Shown here: positions 43,674 through 53,443 of the stretch, piece by piece
Numbering within the stretch: position 1 is the first letter of the stretch
Layout: the number at the start of each line of letters is the position of its first letter
Origin: Mangrovibacterium lignilyticum
Lineage (GTDB): Bacteria > Bacteroidota > Bacteroidia > Bacteroidales > Prolixibacteraceae
DNA: 64,000 nucleotides
Assembly (NCBI RefSeq): GCF_010882175.1
Contig: NZ_WKLH01000001.1
Span: 823,464 to 887,463 of the forward strand
Reading direction: 5' to 3'
Made by a program: the position numbers and the translations under genes
Notes under the pieces: model-generated
What the model was told of the DNA's origin: nothing
Database searches by the model: none
What the model saw: only the letters and a program-made list of their open reading frames with translations

Positions 43674-44261
43674 TTATAGCAAATGTGCCAATAGCAACAG
43701 GGCGAAGAGATATTCTCCTTTCAGTTGTTCCTTTAGGAATTTTCCCGCCCGATAGATCTGATTTTCCACTGTCCGGATTGAAAGCCCCAGTTTTTCTGAA
43801 ATCTCACTATTCGACAGCCCTTCTTGTCGGCTTAAGCTAAAAATGTTACGTTGTTGTTCCGGTAGTTTATTCATCAAACCCTCAATTCGTTCACCAAGCT
43901 CCTTATAATGGACTTGGGCTTCGGGACTCTCTGAAAAATCGTGATTGAAATTGTTGAGGTATTTTTCGTATTTCTGTCTAACAACCTGATGCTTGAGGTG
44001 ATTCAACACTTTATTGACAGTCATGGTATACAGGAAACTTTTGAATGATTTTTCAAGATCTATTTCCGCTCGTTTTTCCCAGATTCGCAAAAACACATCC
44101 TGAACAATCTCCTCTGCCTCGCCCGTATTTTTGAGATATGAACAGGTAAAATGAAACAGGGTTTCGCTGTAGAAAACAAATATTTTCTGAAAAGCGACCA
44201 TGTCGCCCCCCTTTAGGCGCAATACCATTTGTTGGTCAATATGTTCCGTTTTATTCGTCAA
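43674..44261 (-). CDS. ECF sigma-70 factor of the PUL
   Basis: The 195-residue protein has region 2 (SETLFHFTCSYLKNTGEAEEIVQDVFLRIWEKR) and region 4 (LPEQQRNIFSLSRQEGLSNSEISEKLGLSIRTVENQIYRA) of extracytoplasmic-function sigma factors, the Bacteroidetes SigL-like group that works with FecR and SusC. It has no region 1 or 3. It should recruit RNA polymerase to the PUL promoters when the FecR/SusC signal is on. It is the first gene of the sigma-FecR-SusC-SusD set. Confidence 0.93.
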   Translation of the reverse strand: MTNKTEHIDQQMVLRLKGGDMVAFQKIFVFYSETLFHFTCSYLKNTGEAEEIVQDVFLRIWEKRAEIDLEKSFKSFLYTMTVNKVLNHLKHQVVRQKYEKYLNNFNHDFSESPEAQVHYKELGERIEGLMNKLPEQQRNIFSLSRQEGLSNSEISEKLGLSIRTVENQIYRAGKFLKEQLKGEYLFALLLLAHLL

Positions 44262-44392
44262 GTCAAGTCTATTCGTCAGTTTAGTTTAGCAAGTGTCAGT
44301 TTCAGCTCAAATTACGAAACTTTCAAACGCACAAAAAGAACGCTATTTTAGAAATAGATTCTTTTCCTGGTTCTCCTATTTTACGGTTCTTT

Positions 44393-45979
44393 TCATTCCA
44401 ATTTCGCTAGTTCTTTATGATGTAATTCAACCTTGGAAATATTTACATATTCGCCTTGTTTTCCATGTGATGTCAAGCCCCAGCGAAAACCCATTCCCCA
44501 AGGAACATAGGACGAAGCATTAATTGAATCCGCAATCACATTCCAACGTTCGCCATCGTAAAATGAAAACCGCACCATGCAGCCATGATTAACTTCCATT
44601 TTCAAACTCACCAAGCTATTACCAGGAGGCGTTTGAACAGCATCATAGATGTTATTTTCGTCATCCAGCATTTTCCAAACCTGGATCATATTGTGATCAA
44701 CCGAGATGCCGACTCCAGCTATGGGAGCTCCCATACCATTATTGGACGCTCCAATCAACGCGATCCCTCCTCCGGCATTCAAACCGGTGTCATCTATATC
44801 AACATCAGCAATTATTTCATAGTTATTGGATGTTGAAAACTGAACAAGCAAATTTCCAATGTCGTTATTTTGATTCGATGCCGCCAGCATCAGACCATTT
44901 TCGCTGGTTGAATAAGCCAAATTTTGGGTCGCACGCCATTGCCAAACCGGATTAAGTGCTTCTGAAAAATCGTCTGAGAAATCCAGTTCCTCAACCGGGC
45001 GATTAATCTGTGTATTATTTTTTAACAGAGGCCATCCATCTTCGGTCCAGTCAACTTTTGCAAGAATTCCTTCACGCCCCAGAAAATCTCCCCCATTAGT
45101 TCGAAATGCATGATATAAAAAATAGTAATCTCCCTCGACTTCGATTACTGTTCCGGTACCGGGACACTTCCAAAATTCATTATTTGTCAAAATCGGGTTT
45201 GCATCGTACTTCTCCCATGGCCCCATCAGCTTTTTTGAACGAGCGACCCCAATTTTATAGTCACAATTCATTTCGCAACAATTACCAGCAGAATAAAACA
45301 TGTAAAAATAGTCGCCTTTACGAAACAAAGCGGGCCCATCCAAAGCTACACGTTCCCAATCGCAATCATTTCGAATCAGTTCTTTTCGGGGACCGACCAT
45401 TCTTGTCCGGTTTTCCGAAATTGGCTGTGCAAAGAACACTGTAGGGAGATTCTCCCTAAAAGCTTCCCGCCAAATCAGAAACAAATTTCCATTTTCATCG
45501 CGCATCTCGAAACCATCAACAGAGCCCCTTTCAGACAAGTCCAACGGTCCTAAATCGTTAAACGGACCTTCAGGCGTGTCAGCACTGGCAACAGCCATTG
45601 TCAACATACCGGATTCCTTTTCACTACAGGTATAATAAACAAACAGCTTATCTTGATTTTCATCATACACTAACTCAGGAGCCCAAAAATTATTCTCGGC
45701 CCATTCAGGAGCACCGCTTGGAAAAACATAGGAAATCAGTTCCCAATTCAATAAATCGGCCGACTTATAAATTGGGAATAAGGGCGACCACTCATTACTT
45801 GTAGCAGAGGCGTAATAATAGTTCCCGATTTGCACAACGGTTGGATTGGGACGATCGCCCGGCAACACAGGATTCATTATCGACGACTCCTGAATTTCAG
45901 ACTTGCTCAAATTGCAACTGGCAAGACTCAATAAAATCGTCATCAGAAACAGCATATGATATAGACTGCGCATCTTCAT
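44393..45979 (-). CDS. GH43-like lipoprotein with altered catalytic residues
   Basis: The 528-residue lipoprotein (SLASCNLSK lipobox) has an N-terminal GH43-type five-bladed propeller and a C-terminal beta-sandwich (residues about 340-520). The expected catalytic base Asp in PDP is Asn45 here (PGDRPNPTVV), and the expected general acid Glu in EGP is Asp214 (VALDGPALF). The central Asp155 (GSVDGF) is kept. It may be an inactive sugar-binding relative or use another mechanism. The frame is intact, and it lies just upstream of the ECF sigma gene, with its own promoter region to the right. Confidence 0.65.
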   Translation of the reverse strand: MKMRSLYHMLFLMTILLSLASCNLSKSEIQESSIMNPVLPGDRPNPTVVQIGNYYYASATSNEWSPLFPIYKSADLLNWELISYVFPSGAPEWAENNFWAPELVYDENQDKLFVYYTCSEKESGMLTMAVASADTPEGPFNDLGPLDLSERGSVDGFEMRDENGNLFLIWREAFRENLPTVFFAQPISENRTRMVGPRKELIRNDCDWERVALDGPALFRKGDYFYMFYSAGNCCEMNCDYKIGVARSKKLMGPWEKYDANPILTNNEFWKCPGTGTVIEVEGDYYFLYHAFRTNGGDFLGREGILAKVDWTEDGWPLLKNNTQINRPVEELDFSDDFSEALNPVWQWRATQNLAYSTSENGLMLAASNQNNDIGNLLVQFSTSNNYEIIADVDIDDTGLNAGGGIALIGASNNGMGAPIAGVGISVDHNMIQVWKMLDDENNIYDAVQTPPGNSLVSLKMEVNHGCMVRFSFYDGERWNVIADSINASSYVPWGMGFRWGLTSHGKQGEYVNISKVELHHKELAKLE

Positions 45980-46308
45980 GGGGTAATTTTTGCTCTTTCT
46001 ATCGTTGTTTTATCTGTTATCATTTCATCAAACGCAAAAGACATTTTGCAAGCTAAACATTCTTACCCAAAAGTTCTACATGCTTTATGGTAGGTGCTTG
46101 CTTACTATTCTGCCTGCAGCGCTGAAGACTCTCTTGTCCATAAATACACCATGACGATCCAAATTACTCACAAACCTGGCAACTTTTTTAAACTATCAGT
46201 TTTTACACCCAACCAAATGAGTAATCTGACAGCAAAAATTGTATTAAACAGGCAGGAGGAAATGACCTGTGCAATGATTCTAATTGGTAACAAAAAAACA
46301 GATTAAAC
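45980..46308. other. Divergent intergenic region between GH43-like and GH2 genes
   Basis: These about 330 bases separate two divergent secreted enzyme genes and must contain both promoters. A perfect TAnnTTTG box is not obvious. A short frame at 46094-46306 lacks family similarity or codon bias and was left out. Confidence 0.5.
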
Positions 46309-48123
46309 ATGAAAAGATCAGCATTTGCTTTGTTTCTAAGTTTGATTTCAACAAGTAGTTTTGCCCAATGGCAACCTGCCGGTGAAAAGATCAAAACGAA
46401 ATGGGCTGACGAGATTGATGTAAACAATGTATTGCCGGAATACCCGCGTCCTTTGATTGAGCGAGAAGCCTGGAAGAACCTGAACGGGTTATGGGATTAT
46501 GCCATTTTACCGGTCGGCGAATTCGAACCGACAGCATTTGACGGCCAGATACTTGTTCCGTTCGCCGTTGAATCGAGTCTTTCGGGGGTACAAAAACGAA
46601 TTGATGAAAACCAGGAATTGTGGTACAAACGCAGTTTCACCATTCCTTCAAACTGGAAAGGGGAAAACATCATCATACATTTTGGTGCTGTTGATTGGAA
46701 AACCGAAGTGTTTGTGAATGATATCAAAATCGGTTCGCACCAAGGTGGATTCACGCCATTTTCATTTGACGTGACCGCCTACCTAAATAAATCCGGTGAG
46801 CAAAAGTTGGTTGTCAAAGTTTGGGATCCGTCGGACAAAGGATACCAGCCACGTGGCAAACAAACCAGTAACCCGGAAGGTATTTGGTACACCCCGGTAA
46901 GCGGTATTTGGCAAACTGTTTGGATGGAACCGGTTTCTCAAAAATACATCACAGCGATTCGCCCCACTGCCGACATCGATCATGGCAGATTAACACTGGA
47001 ACTGGGAACTTCGGGAACTTCACAAGGCGATTATTATAAAGTTGACGTTTATGACGGTGGAAAAACAGTCGCTTCGACAAAGGCCGCTGCTGACGAAAAA
47101 GCAACGATAGCGCTTAAAGATGCCAAACTTTGGAGCCCTGATTCTCCCTTCCTCTACGACCTGAAAGTTGCACTAATCAGCAATGGTAAAATTGTCGATG
47201 AAGTAAGCAGCTATGTTGCTATGCGGGAAGTATCAACTAAGCGCGATGAAAACGGCATTGTCCGCCTTCAACTAAACAACCACGATTTATTCCAGTTCGG
47301 CCCGCTAGACCAGGGTTGGTGGCCCGATGGATTGTATACCGCACCAACTGATGAAGCGTTGAAATATGACATTGAGAAAACCAAAGCATGGGGATTTAAC
47401 ATGATCCGAAAACACGTAAAGGTTGAACCGGCACGTTGGTACACACACTGCGACCAACTGGGAATTTTGGTTTGGCAGGACATGCCAAGCGGAGACCGTT
47501 CTCCTCAATGGCAACCACGGAACTATTTCAACGGCAATGAACGAATAAGAAGTGCTGAATCGGAAGCGAATTACAGAGCTGAATGGAAAGGAATTATGGA
47601 CTACTTATACGCCAATCCGTCGGTGGTTTGCTGGGTTCCGTTTAACGAAGCCTGGGGGCAATTCAAAACGAAAGAAATCGTTGAATGGACAAAAAACTAT
47701 GACCCAAGTCGGTTGGTCAATCCGGCCAGCGGCGGGAACCACTATCAAGTTGGCGACATGCTGGATTTACACCACTATCCAGGGCCCAACCTGTTTCTAT
47801 ACGACGCCCAACGAGCGACTGTTTTAGGCGAGTATGGTGGAATCGGCCTGGCGCTGGATAATCATCTTTGGACACCGGATCGTAACTGGGGCTATGTACA
47901 ATTTAAGACCTCTGATGAAGTAACCAACCAATACGTAGAATATGGGGAAAAACTTCTTAAGTTGATTAAATCCGGCTTCTCCGCTGCCGTGTATACACAA
48001 ACAACCGATGTTGAAGTTGAGGTAAACGGATTGATGACTTACGACCGCAAAGTCATCAAAATTGACGAGAAACGGGTTGCTGAAATCAACCGAAAAATCT
48101 GTAAGTCTCTGGATAAAAAATAA
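46309..48123 (+). CDS. GH2 family beta-glycosidase, secreted
   Basis: The 604-residue protein (signal peptide SLISTSSFAQ) is a glycoside hydrolase family 2 enzyme with three domains: an N-terminal sugar-binding jelly roll (residues 50-200, e.g. WYKRSFTIPSNW), an immunoglobulin-like domain, and a TIM barrel from about residue 290. The acid/base Glu is in WVPFNEAWGQ, and the nucleophile Glu is probably in VLGEYGGIG. Substrates in this family are beta-galactosides, -mannosides, -glucuronides or arabinosides; which one applies is open. It is shorter than LacZ and more like the Bacteroidetes 600-residue group. It is the only PUL gene on the plus strand. Confidence 0.88.
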   Translation: MKRSAFALFLSLISTSSFAQWQPAGEKIKTKWADEIDVNNVLPEYPRPLIEREAWKNLNGLWDYAILPVGEFEPTAFDGQILVPFAVESSLSGVQKRIDENQELWYKRSFTIPSNWKGENIIIHFGAVDWKTEVFVNDIKIGSHQGGFTPFSFDVTAYLNKSGEQKLVVKVWDPSDKGYQPRGKQTSNPEGIWYTPVSGIWQTVWMEPVSQKYITAIRPTADIDHGRLTLELGTSGTSQGDYYKVDVYDGGKTVASTKAAADEKATIALKDAKLWSPDSPFLYDLKVALISNGKIVDEVSSYVAMREVSTKRDENGIVRLQLNNHDLFQFGPLDQGWWPDGLYTAPTDEALKYDIEKTKAWGFNMIRKHVKVEPARWYTHCDQLGILVWQDMPSGDRSPQWQPRNYFNGNERIRSAESEANYRAEWKGIMDYLYANPSVVCWVPFNEAWGQFKTKEIVEWTKNYDPSRLVNPASGGNHYQVGDMLDLHHYPGPNLFLYDAQRATVLGEYGGIGLALDNHLWTPDRNWGYVQFKTSDEVTNQYVEYGEKLLKLIKSGFSAAVYTQTTDVEVEVNGLMTYDRKVIKIDEKRVAEINRKICKSLDKK

Positions 48124-48145
48124 AGTCGCAGTTTATCCTATAAAC

Positions 48146-48179
48146 AAAGAAGGATTCAAATTAAATTGAATCCTTCTTT
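48146..48179. terminator. Bidirectional terminator between GH2 and the M16 peptidase
   Basis: A perfect 14-base-pair stem with arms AAAGAAGGATTCAA and TTGAATCCTTCTTT and a 6-base loop (ATTAAA), with A/T runs on both sides, suits convergent genes ending at 48123 and 48199. Confidence 0.9.
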
Positions 48180-48198
48180 TTATGTTGTAACTCGATTT

Positions 48199-51015
48199 TT
48201 AGTTCGATGCCGTATCAGCAGGACTCATCAAAACCTCAACGGTTGTTGGGTTATTCAGAACTTGTTTCGCAAGCTTTGAAACTTTCTCGGGCGTAACACT
48301 TTCGACTAACGCTTTATAAGCTTCTCCGCTGTATATTTTATCTCCTGTTTGCAGATAGTCCATAATATCGCGAAGCCAGAAGCGGTTTGTCTTTGCCCCT
48401 TGCTCACGCAGACTCAGTAGCGAAGCTTTCACTTCGTTAAATTCTTTCATGTCAATCTTACCTTCCTTCAAAGCTTCTATTTCCTGGAAAACAACTTCCA
48501 TGATTCTATCTGACTTTTCCGGGTTTGTATCGAAGCTAATCGTAACTCCGAAACGTTCTTCCGGCAATGTTGAATAACCGGCACTGGCACTAACACCGTA
48601 ACTTCCACCTTCTTGTTCTCGCACAGTTACCAGGTAACGTTTCGATAACAGTTGACCAATATAGTACATGGTCAACTTGGTATCTTCCTGTTTCGCCAAT
48701 TCACCCGAAAGCTTCAGATATACGCTTGTTTTTGGCGTGTTCATTGGGCGAATTACATTTCGCTCGGTTTTGCCTTCTTTGGGATTTAATTGGTGGTCTA
48801 CATAAGATTCCTGTTTCCCGGTACTTGGGATATTACCAATGTATGTTTGAATGGCCGGCAACATGCTTTCATCTACATTTCCAACAAAAACGAATGTAAA
48901 ATCTGATCCATTCGAGAAACGCTCCTTGAAAATCTCACCCGCACGATTCATATCCAAAGCGTCGATGTATGACTGATTCATCAACAAAGTACGTGGATTG
49001 TAGTTTGAAGAAACCAGAGCGATCGTATCGCGCATCGCTTTACTGTTATCTGCAGCTGCATTTTTAAGGTATGCTTCGTATTGATTAATGATGTTGTTGT
49101 AGGCATTCTCATCAACACGAGGCTGGGTAAAATACAAATAGATCAGTTGTGTTAAGGTCTCAAAATCGTTCTGGTTGGTTGATCCGCTAAATCCCTCACT
49201 AAGTGAACTGATTGATGGTTGAATGCTTATTATTTTGCCCGACAATCTCTTGCTCAGATCAGTCGCTTTGAAATCTCCCAAACCAGACGATTCAACCAGG
49301 TCAACTGCCAGATCAGCAGAGGCCAAATCGGCCTGATCAACCAACGATGATCCTCCCCAGCTATAAGCAGACAACAAAATTTCATCTTTCGCCAAATCAG
49401 TTGGGTAAAGAACAACACGTGCACCGTTATTCAACACATATCCGGTAGCTCCTTCCAAGCCTTCAACAGCGAACGTCTCACTCACAGGAGCAGGTTTCAA
49501 ATCTGCAGCCACCAATGGTTTCCCTGCATCCTCCTCCGCGTAAGGATCCAATTCCATCGCGTTTACTTCCGCCATCACTTTTTCAAAATCAGCAATACCC
49601 GGATATACATTTTCTTCTGTTTCAGGTCCGGTTACGGTAATCATCCTGTTCTTCCCTGCCTGAATTTCTTTGATTGCTGCATTGACATCTTCCAAAGTAA
49701 TCCCCTCTAAAAGTGACTTTTGCATTTCAACCTCTGCTTCAGGAGCCATAAACGGATCCGCAGTCAAAAAGTAGCTATATAATTGACTAGCCCAACTGTT
49801 GTTCTCCACCTTATCGATGTTGGCGAGAAAGTTCTCGTACTGGCTTACTGTGTTTTGCTTGGCCCGGTCAAGCTCCGATTTAGTAAAACCAAACCGGTAA
49901 GCACGTTGCCATTCGGTATAAACCTCACGGAACCCGTTCATTTCCTGTCCCGGTTTTGGTGCTAGGAATAGCACAAAATTGCGTTGCAAACGAGTTGCAT
50001 CCGTGTAAAGCGATTGTGCGCCTAAAACATCGGTTTGGTTGTTTTGAATGTATTCATTCAAGCGATTATTCACCATTGAAAACACCAGCGAATTCACTCG
50101 TTGATCTCTCAGATATTTTTCATCCTTTACCAAAGGCTTGTCTGAAGTTTCGTAGTACATAATTCGCACGTACTTCTCTTCTTTGTCGGTTGCCAGACAA
50201 AAGTAGGTATCATCGTGATCAGGGATACGTTCATAATCGCGTTCTGCACGGTCTTTTTTCAATGGTATTTCAGCGAAAATTGCTTTTACTTTTTTCTCCA
50301 TCTCCAAGGGGTCTATATCACCAACGATAACAACCGCCTGTAAGTCGGGACGATACCACTTATTATAATAATCACGCAATTCCTGATATTGGAAGTTGTT
50401 TACAATATCGATGTCGCCTATTGGCATCCGATCGGCATACTTAGACCCTTTAAACGTTGTTTGAGACGTTTGCTCATAAATGCGGGTTGATGCATTTCTG
50501 CGTGTACGCCACTCTTCGCGAATGACACCACGTTCTGCATCAATCTCGTCATCTTCCAATGATAGTGCTCCCGACCAGTCATGCAACACATACAAACATG
50601 AGTCAAGCAACCATGGCTCTTCATTTGTCGGAACGTTACTCAGGTTGTAAACGGTTTCGTCGAATGCGGTATAAGCATTGATATCAGCACCAAAACGAAC
50701 ACCGTACTTTTGAAGCATATCCAAAAATCCTTTACCGGCAAAATGGGCTGTACCGTTAAATGCCATATGTTCCAGAAAGTGTGCCAACCCTTTCTGACTA
50801 TCGTTTTCGAGTATCGATCCTACGTTTTGTGGGAAATAAAAACTTACCCGATCTTTCGGGAATTCATTATGCATGATGTAGTAATGCATTTTATTGGGCA
50901 AAACGCCACTAACGACCTTTTCATTCAACGGAATGGTTGTGCTCATTTGAGCAGACACACCTAAAGTGAATGAAAGTAATAATAGAAAAAGAAAGGTAAA
51001 ACGAGTCAAATTCAT
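48199..51015 (-). CDS. M16 (insulinase/pitrilysin-type) zinc peptidase
   Basis: The 938-residue secreted protein has a signal peptide (FTLGVSAQ) and two M16 homologous halves. The first carries the HxxEH motif in AHFLEHMAFNGT (near residue 80) and the distal Glu in AYTAFDETVYNL, so it is catalytically competent; the second half (from about residue 520) lacks the HxxEH, as usual. It would degrade peptides in the periplasm or outside the cell. It seems to stand alone between the PUL and speA. It is a common Bacteroidetes gene. Confidence 0.9.
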   Translation of the reverse strand: MNLTRFTFLFLLLLSFTLGVSAQMSTTIPLNEKVVSGVLPNKMHYYIMHNEFPKDRVSFYFPQNVGSILENDSQKGLAHFLEHMAFNGTAHFAGKGFLDMLQKYGVRFGADINAYTAFDETVYNLSNVPTNEEPWLLDSCLYVLHDWSGALSLEDDEIDAERGVIREEWRTRRNASTRIYEQTSQTTFKGSKYADRMPIGDIDIVNNFQYQELRDYYNKWYRPDLQAVVIVGDIDPLEMEKKVKAIFAEIPLKKDRAERDYERIPDHDDTYFCLATDKEEKYVRIMYYETSDKPLVKDEKYLRDQRVNSLVFSMVNNRLNEYIQNNQTDVLGAQSLYTDATRLQRNFVLFLAPKPGQEMNGFREVYTEWQRAYRFGFTKSELDRAKQNTVSQYENFLANIDKVENNSWASQLYSYFLTADPFMAPEAEVEMQKSLLEGITLEDVNAAIKEIQAGKNRMITVTGPETEENVYPGIADFEKVMAEVNAMELDPYAEEDAGKPLVAADLKPAPVSETFAVEGLEGATGYVLNNGARVVLYPTDLAKDEILLSAYSWGGSSLVDQADLASADLAVDLVESSGLGDFKATDLSKRLSGKIISIQPSISSLSEGFSGSTNQNDFETLTQLIYLYFTQPRVDENAYNNIINQYEAYLKNAAADNSKAMRDTIALVSSNYNPRTLLMNQSYIDALDMNRAGEIFKERFSNGSDFTFVFVGNVDESMLPAIQTYIGNIPSTGKQESYVDHQLNPKEGKTERNVIRPMNTPKTSVYLKLSGELAKQEDTKLTMYYIGQLLSKRYLVTVREQEGGSYGVSASAGYSTLPEERFGVTISFDTNPEKSDRIMEVVFQEIEALKEGKIDMKEFNEVKASLLSLREQGAKTNRFWLRDIMDYLQTGDKIYSGEAYKALVESVTPEKVSKLAKQVLNNPTTVEVLMSPADTASN

Positions 51016-51381
51016 TTTAAATAATTTATTTTCAACATACTTTAATTACCAAGCTGCGAAACATATTTGTTTCCTACCAAAGATAGGTCTTTCCGGTAAG
51101 GCAATCGTTACACCGGAATATGTAAATAAATCTTAATTCTTTCTTGTTATTCGGTTTCGCACCTGTTTCTCCACTGTTTTTATGGTTTTCCGATCCGGCA
51201 GGAGATCACCCTGAGAATTTAAAATTCTGCCAATGTTTTTTTAAATTGAACAGAATTCGAAAACTAGGATGATTTTGCTTAATTTCAGTTCCTTAAAACC
51301 GCAATCCTTTTCTAAAAAAATTATCTTTGGCACGCACAAAAAAATAACACGATTGACAAATTTTATTGACTAGTTAAAAGA
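51016..51381. other. Intergenic region upstream of speA
   Basis: About 366 bases between divergent genes. A perfect TATCTTTG box is at 51322-51329, giving a leader of about 47 bases to speA. No short gene or riboswitch was recognised. The region probably also has the promoter of the M16 gene. Confidence 0.5.
51322..51329 (+). promoter_or_regulatory. -7 promoter box of speA
   Basis: TATCTTTG, an exact TAnnTTTG match, 53 bases upstream of the speA start. The same octamer is used at arsR1. The -33 element is not obvious. Confidence 0.5.
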
Positions 51382-53274
51382 ATGAGAAAATGGCGAATTG
51401 AGGATACCGAAGAACTCTACAACATTAATGGTTGGGGGATCAATTATTTTTCGATCAACGAAAATGGTAATGTGGTAGTAACACCTCAAAAAGATGGATC
51501 TCAGGTTGATTTGAAAGAATTGATCGATGAATTGCAATTGCGCGATGTAGCGCTGCCGGTCTTAATCCGTTTTCCGGATATTTTGAACAGTCGCATCGAG
51601 AAGATGACCAACTGTTTCAAAATTGCCGCCAAAGAATACGACTACCAGGCCAACAGCTACCTGATTTACCCGATCAAGGTCAACCAGATGCGCCCGGTTG
51701 TTGAAGAAATTGTCAGTCATGGCCAAAAATTTAATATTGGTCTTGAGGCTGGATCTAAACCTGAACTTCATGCTGTTATTGCAATCAATACCGACAGCGA
51801 TTCCTTGATCATTTGTAATGGATACAAAGATGAAGACTATGTTGAGCTGGCTTTGTTGGCTCAAAAAATGGGACGCCGCATTTACATCGTAATTGAGAAG
51901 TTAAACGAACTTAAACTGATTGCTAAAATTGCCAAGCGCTTAAAAATAAAGCCGAATCTTGGCATCCGTATTAAGCTGGCAAGCAGCGGTAGCGGCAAGT
52001 GGGAAAGCTCAGGTGGAGACGGCAGTAAGTTCGGGCTAACTTCGAGCGAGATTCTGGAAGCGTTGGATTTCCTGGAAACCAACAACTTGAAAGATTGCCT
52101 AAAATTGGTTCATTTTCATATTGGCAGCCAAGTCAATAAAATTCGTCGCATTAAAATCGCCCTGCGAGAGGCTTCTCAGTTTTACGTACAATTGGCCAAA
52201 CTCGGTTTTGCTGTTGAGTTTGTAGACATTGGTGGCGGCTTAGGCGTCGATTACGACGGAACGCGTTCTGCCAATCGTGAAAGCAGTGTTAATTACAGCA
52301 TTCAGGAGTACGTGAACGATGCCATATCTTCCATCGTTGATGTTAGCAATAAAAACGGTATTCCGCACCCAAACATTATTACAGAATCAGGGCGTTCATT
52401 AACAGCGCACCATTCCGTTTTAATTTTTGAAGTACTGGAGTCTGCCTCATTGCCAAGTTGGGATGAAGACGCAGAATTAGCAGAAGGAGCCCATGAGTTG
52501 GTGAAGGAATTGCACGAATTATGGGACAACCTGAACCAACCCCGCATGTTGGAAGCCTGGCACGATGCCCAGCAAATCAGAGAAGAATCATTAGACCGCT
52601 TTAGCCTGGGATTACTGGATCTGAAAACCCGCGCCCAGATTGAGCGTCTTTTTTGGTCTGTTGCACGCGACATCAACAAAATGGTGAGCAAAATGCGCCA
52701 TTATCCGGAAGAGCTGAGTTCATTATCGAAACTACTTTCTGATAAGTACTTCTGTAATTTCTCTTTATTCCAGTCGCTACCCGACAGTTGGGCCATCGAT
52801 CAACTGTTCCCGATTATGCCGATTCACCGGTTGGATGAAAAACCAACTTGCTCGGCAACCTTGCAGGATATTACCTGCGACTCGGACGGTAAAATCGATA
52901 ATTTCATCTCAACCCGAAACATATCGTACGCTTTGCCGGTGCATTCACTGAAAGCCAAAGAGCCCTATTACATTGGAGCTTTTCTGGTTGGAGCTTACCA
53001 AGAGATTTTGGGCGACTTGCACAACTTGTTTGGCGACACCAATGCCGTTCACGTTTCGGTGGATGAAAAAGGCTACAACATCGATCAGGTGATTGACGGC
53101 GAAACAGTAGCAGAAGTACTGGACTACGTTCAGTATAATCCGAAAAAGATGGTTCGCATGGTCGAAACCTGGGTGACAACTTCTGTAAAATCCGGCAAAA
53201 TTTCGGCCGAAGAAGGAAAAGAATTCTTGTCGAACTACCGGTCAGGCCTGTACGGATACACTTACCTCGAATAA
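51382..53274 (+). CDS. speA: Biosynthetic arginine decarboxylase
   Basis: The 630-residue enzyme decarboxylates arginine to agmatine with PLP in the polyamine pathway. The PLP lysine lies in SYLIYPIKVNQMRPVVEEI (near residue 95). Other marks are the GLEAGSKPEL, the FHIGSQVNKI and the DIGGGLGVDYDG motifs of the alanine-racemase-like barrel, with an insert of about 100 residues and the C-terminal sheet domain. The length fits the SpeA group of about 630-660 residues. It likely draws on the arginine made by ArgH/ArgF' in this organism. A terminator follows at 53295. Confidence 0.95.
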   Translation: MRKWRIEDTEELYNINGWGINYFSINENGNVVVTPQKDGSQVDLKELIDELQLRDVALPVLIRFPDILNSRIEKMTNCFKIAAKEYDYQANSYLIYPIKVNQMRPVVEEIVSHGQKFNIGLEAGSKPELHAVIAINTDSDSLIICNGYKDEDYVELALLAQKMGRRIYIVIEKLNELKLIAKIAKRLKIKPNLGIRIKLASSGSGKWESSGGDGSKFGLTSSEILEALDFLETNNLKDCLKLVHFHIGSQVNKIRRIKIALREASQFYVQLAKLGFAVEFVDIGGGLGVDYDGTRSANRESSVNYSIQEYVNDAISSIVDVSNKNGIPHPNIITESGRSLTAHHSVLIFEVLESASLPSWDEDAELAEGAHELVKELHELWDNLNQPRMLEAWHDAQQIREESLDRFSLGLLDLKTRAQIERLFWSVARDINKMVSKMRHYPEELSSLSKLLSDKYFCNFSLFQSLPDSWAIDQLFPIMPIHRLDEKPTCSATLQDITCDSDGKIDNFISTRNISYALPVHSLKAKEPYYIGAFLVGAYQEILGDLHNLFGDTNAVHVSVDEKGYNIDQVIDGETVAEVLDYVQYNPKKMVRMVETWVTTSVKSGKISAEEGKEFLSNYRSGLYGYTYLE

Positions 53275-53294
53275 AAGATAAGCTTATATATTGC

Positions 53295-53323
53295 AAAAGG
53301 TCATTCAACTCGAATGGCCTTTT
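53295..53323. terminator. Terminator after speA
   Basis: The arms AAAAGGTCATTC and GAATGGCCTTTT make a 12-base-pair stem with one G-T pair and a 5-base loop, followed by T residues. Confidence 0.85.
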
Positions 53324-53443
53324 TGCGTTTCAGCGGACACCGCTTGTTGTTAAAATTTCGTCAATTTCAACTTTCGGCTAACCAAACTCCTTCACGCTTG
53401 TTGTAACTTTTGACTTTCGAATGCAAACAATTAAACAAGCAGA

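Noticed and set aside
46094-46306. 70-residue open frame upstream of the GH2 gene
   Set aside because: No family, no codon bias, and it lies where the promoter of the GH2 gene must be.
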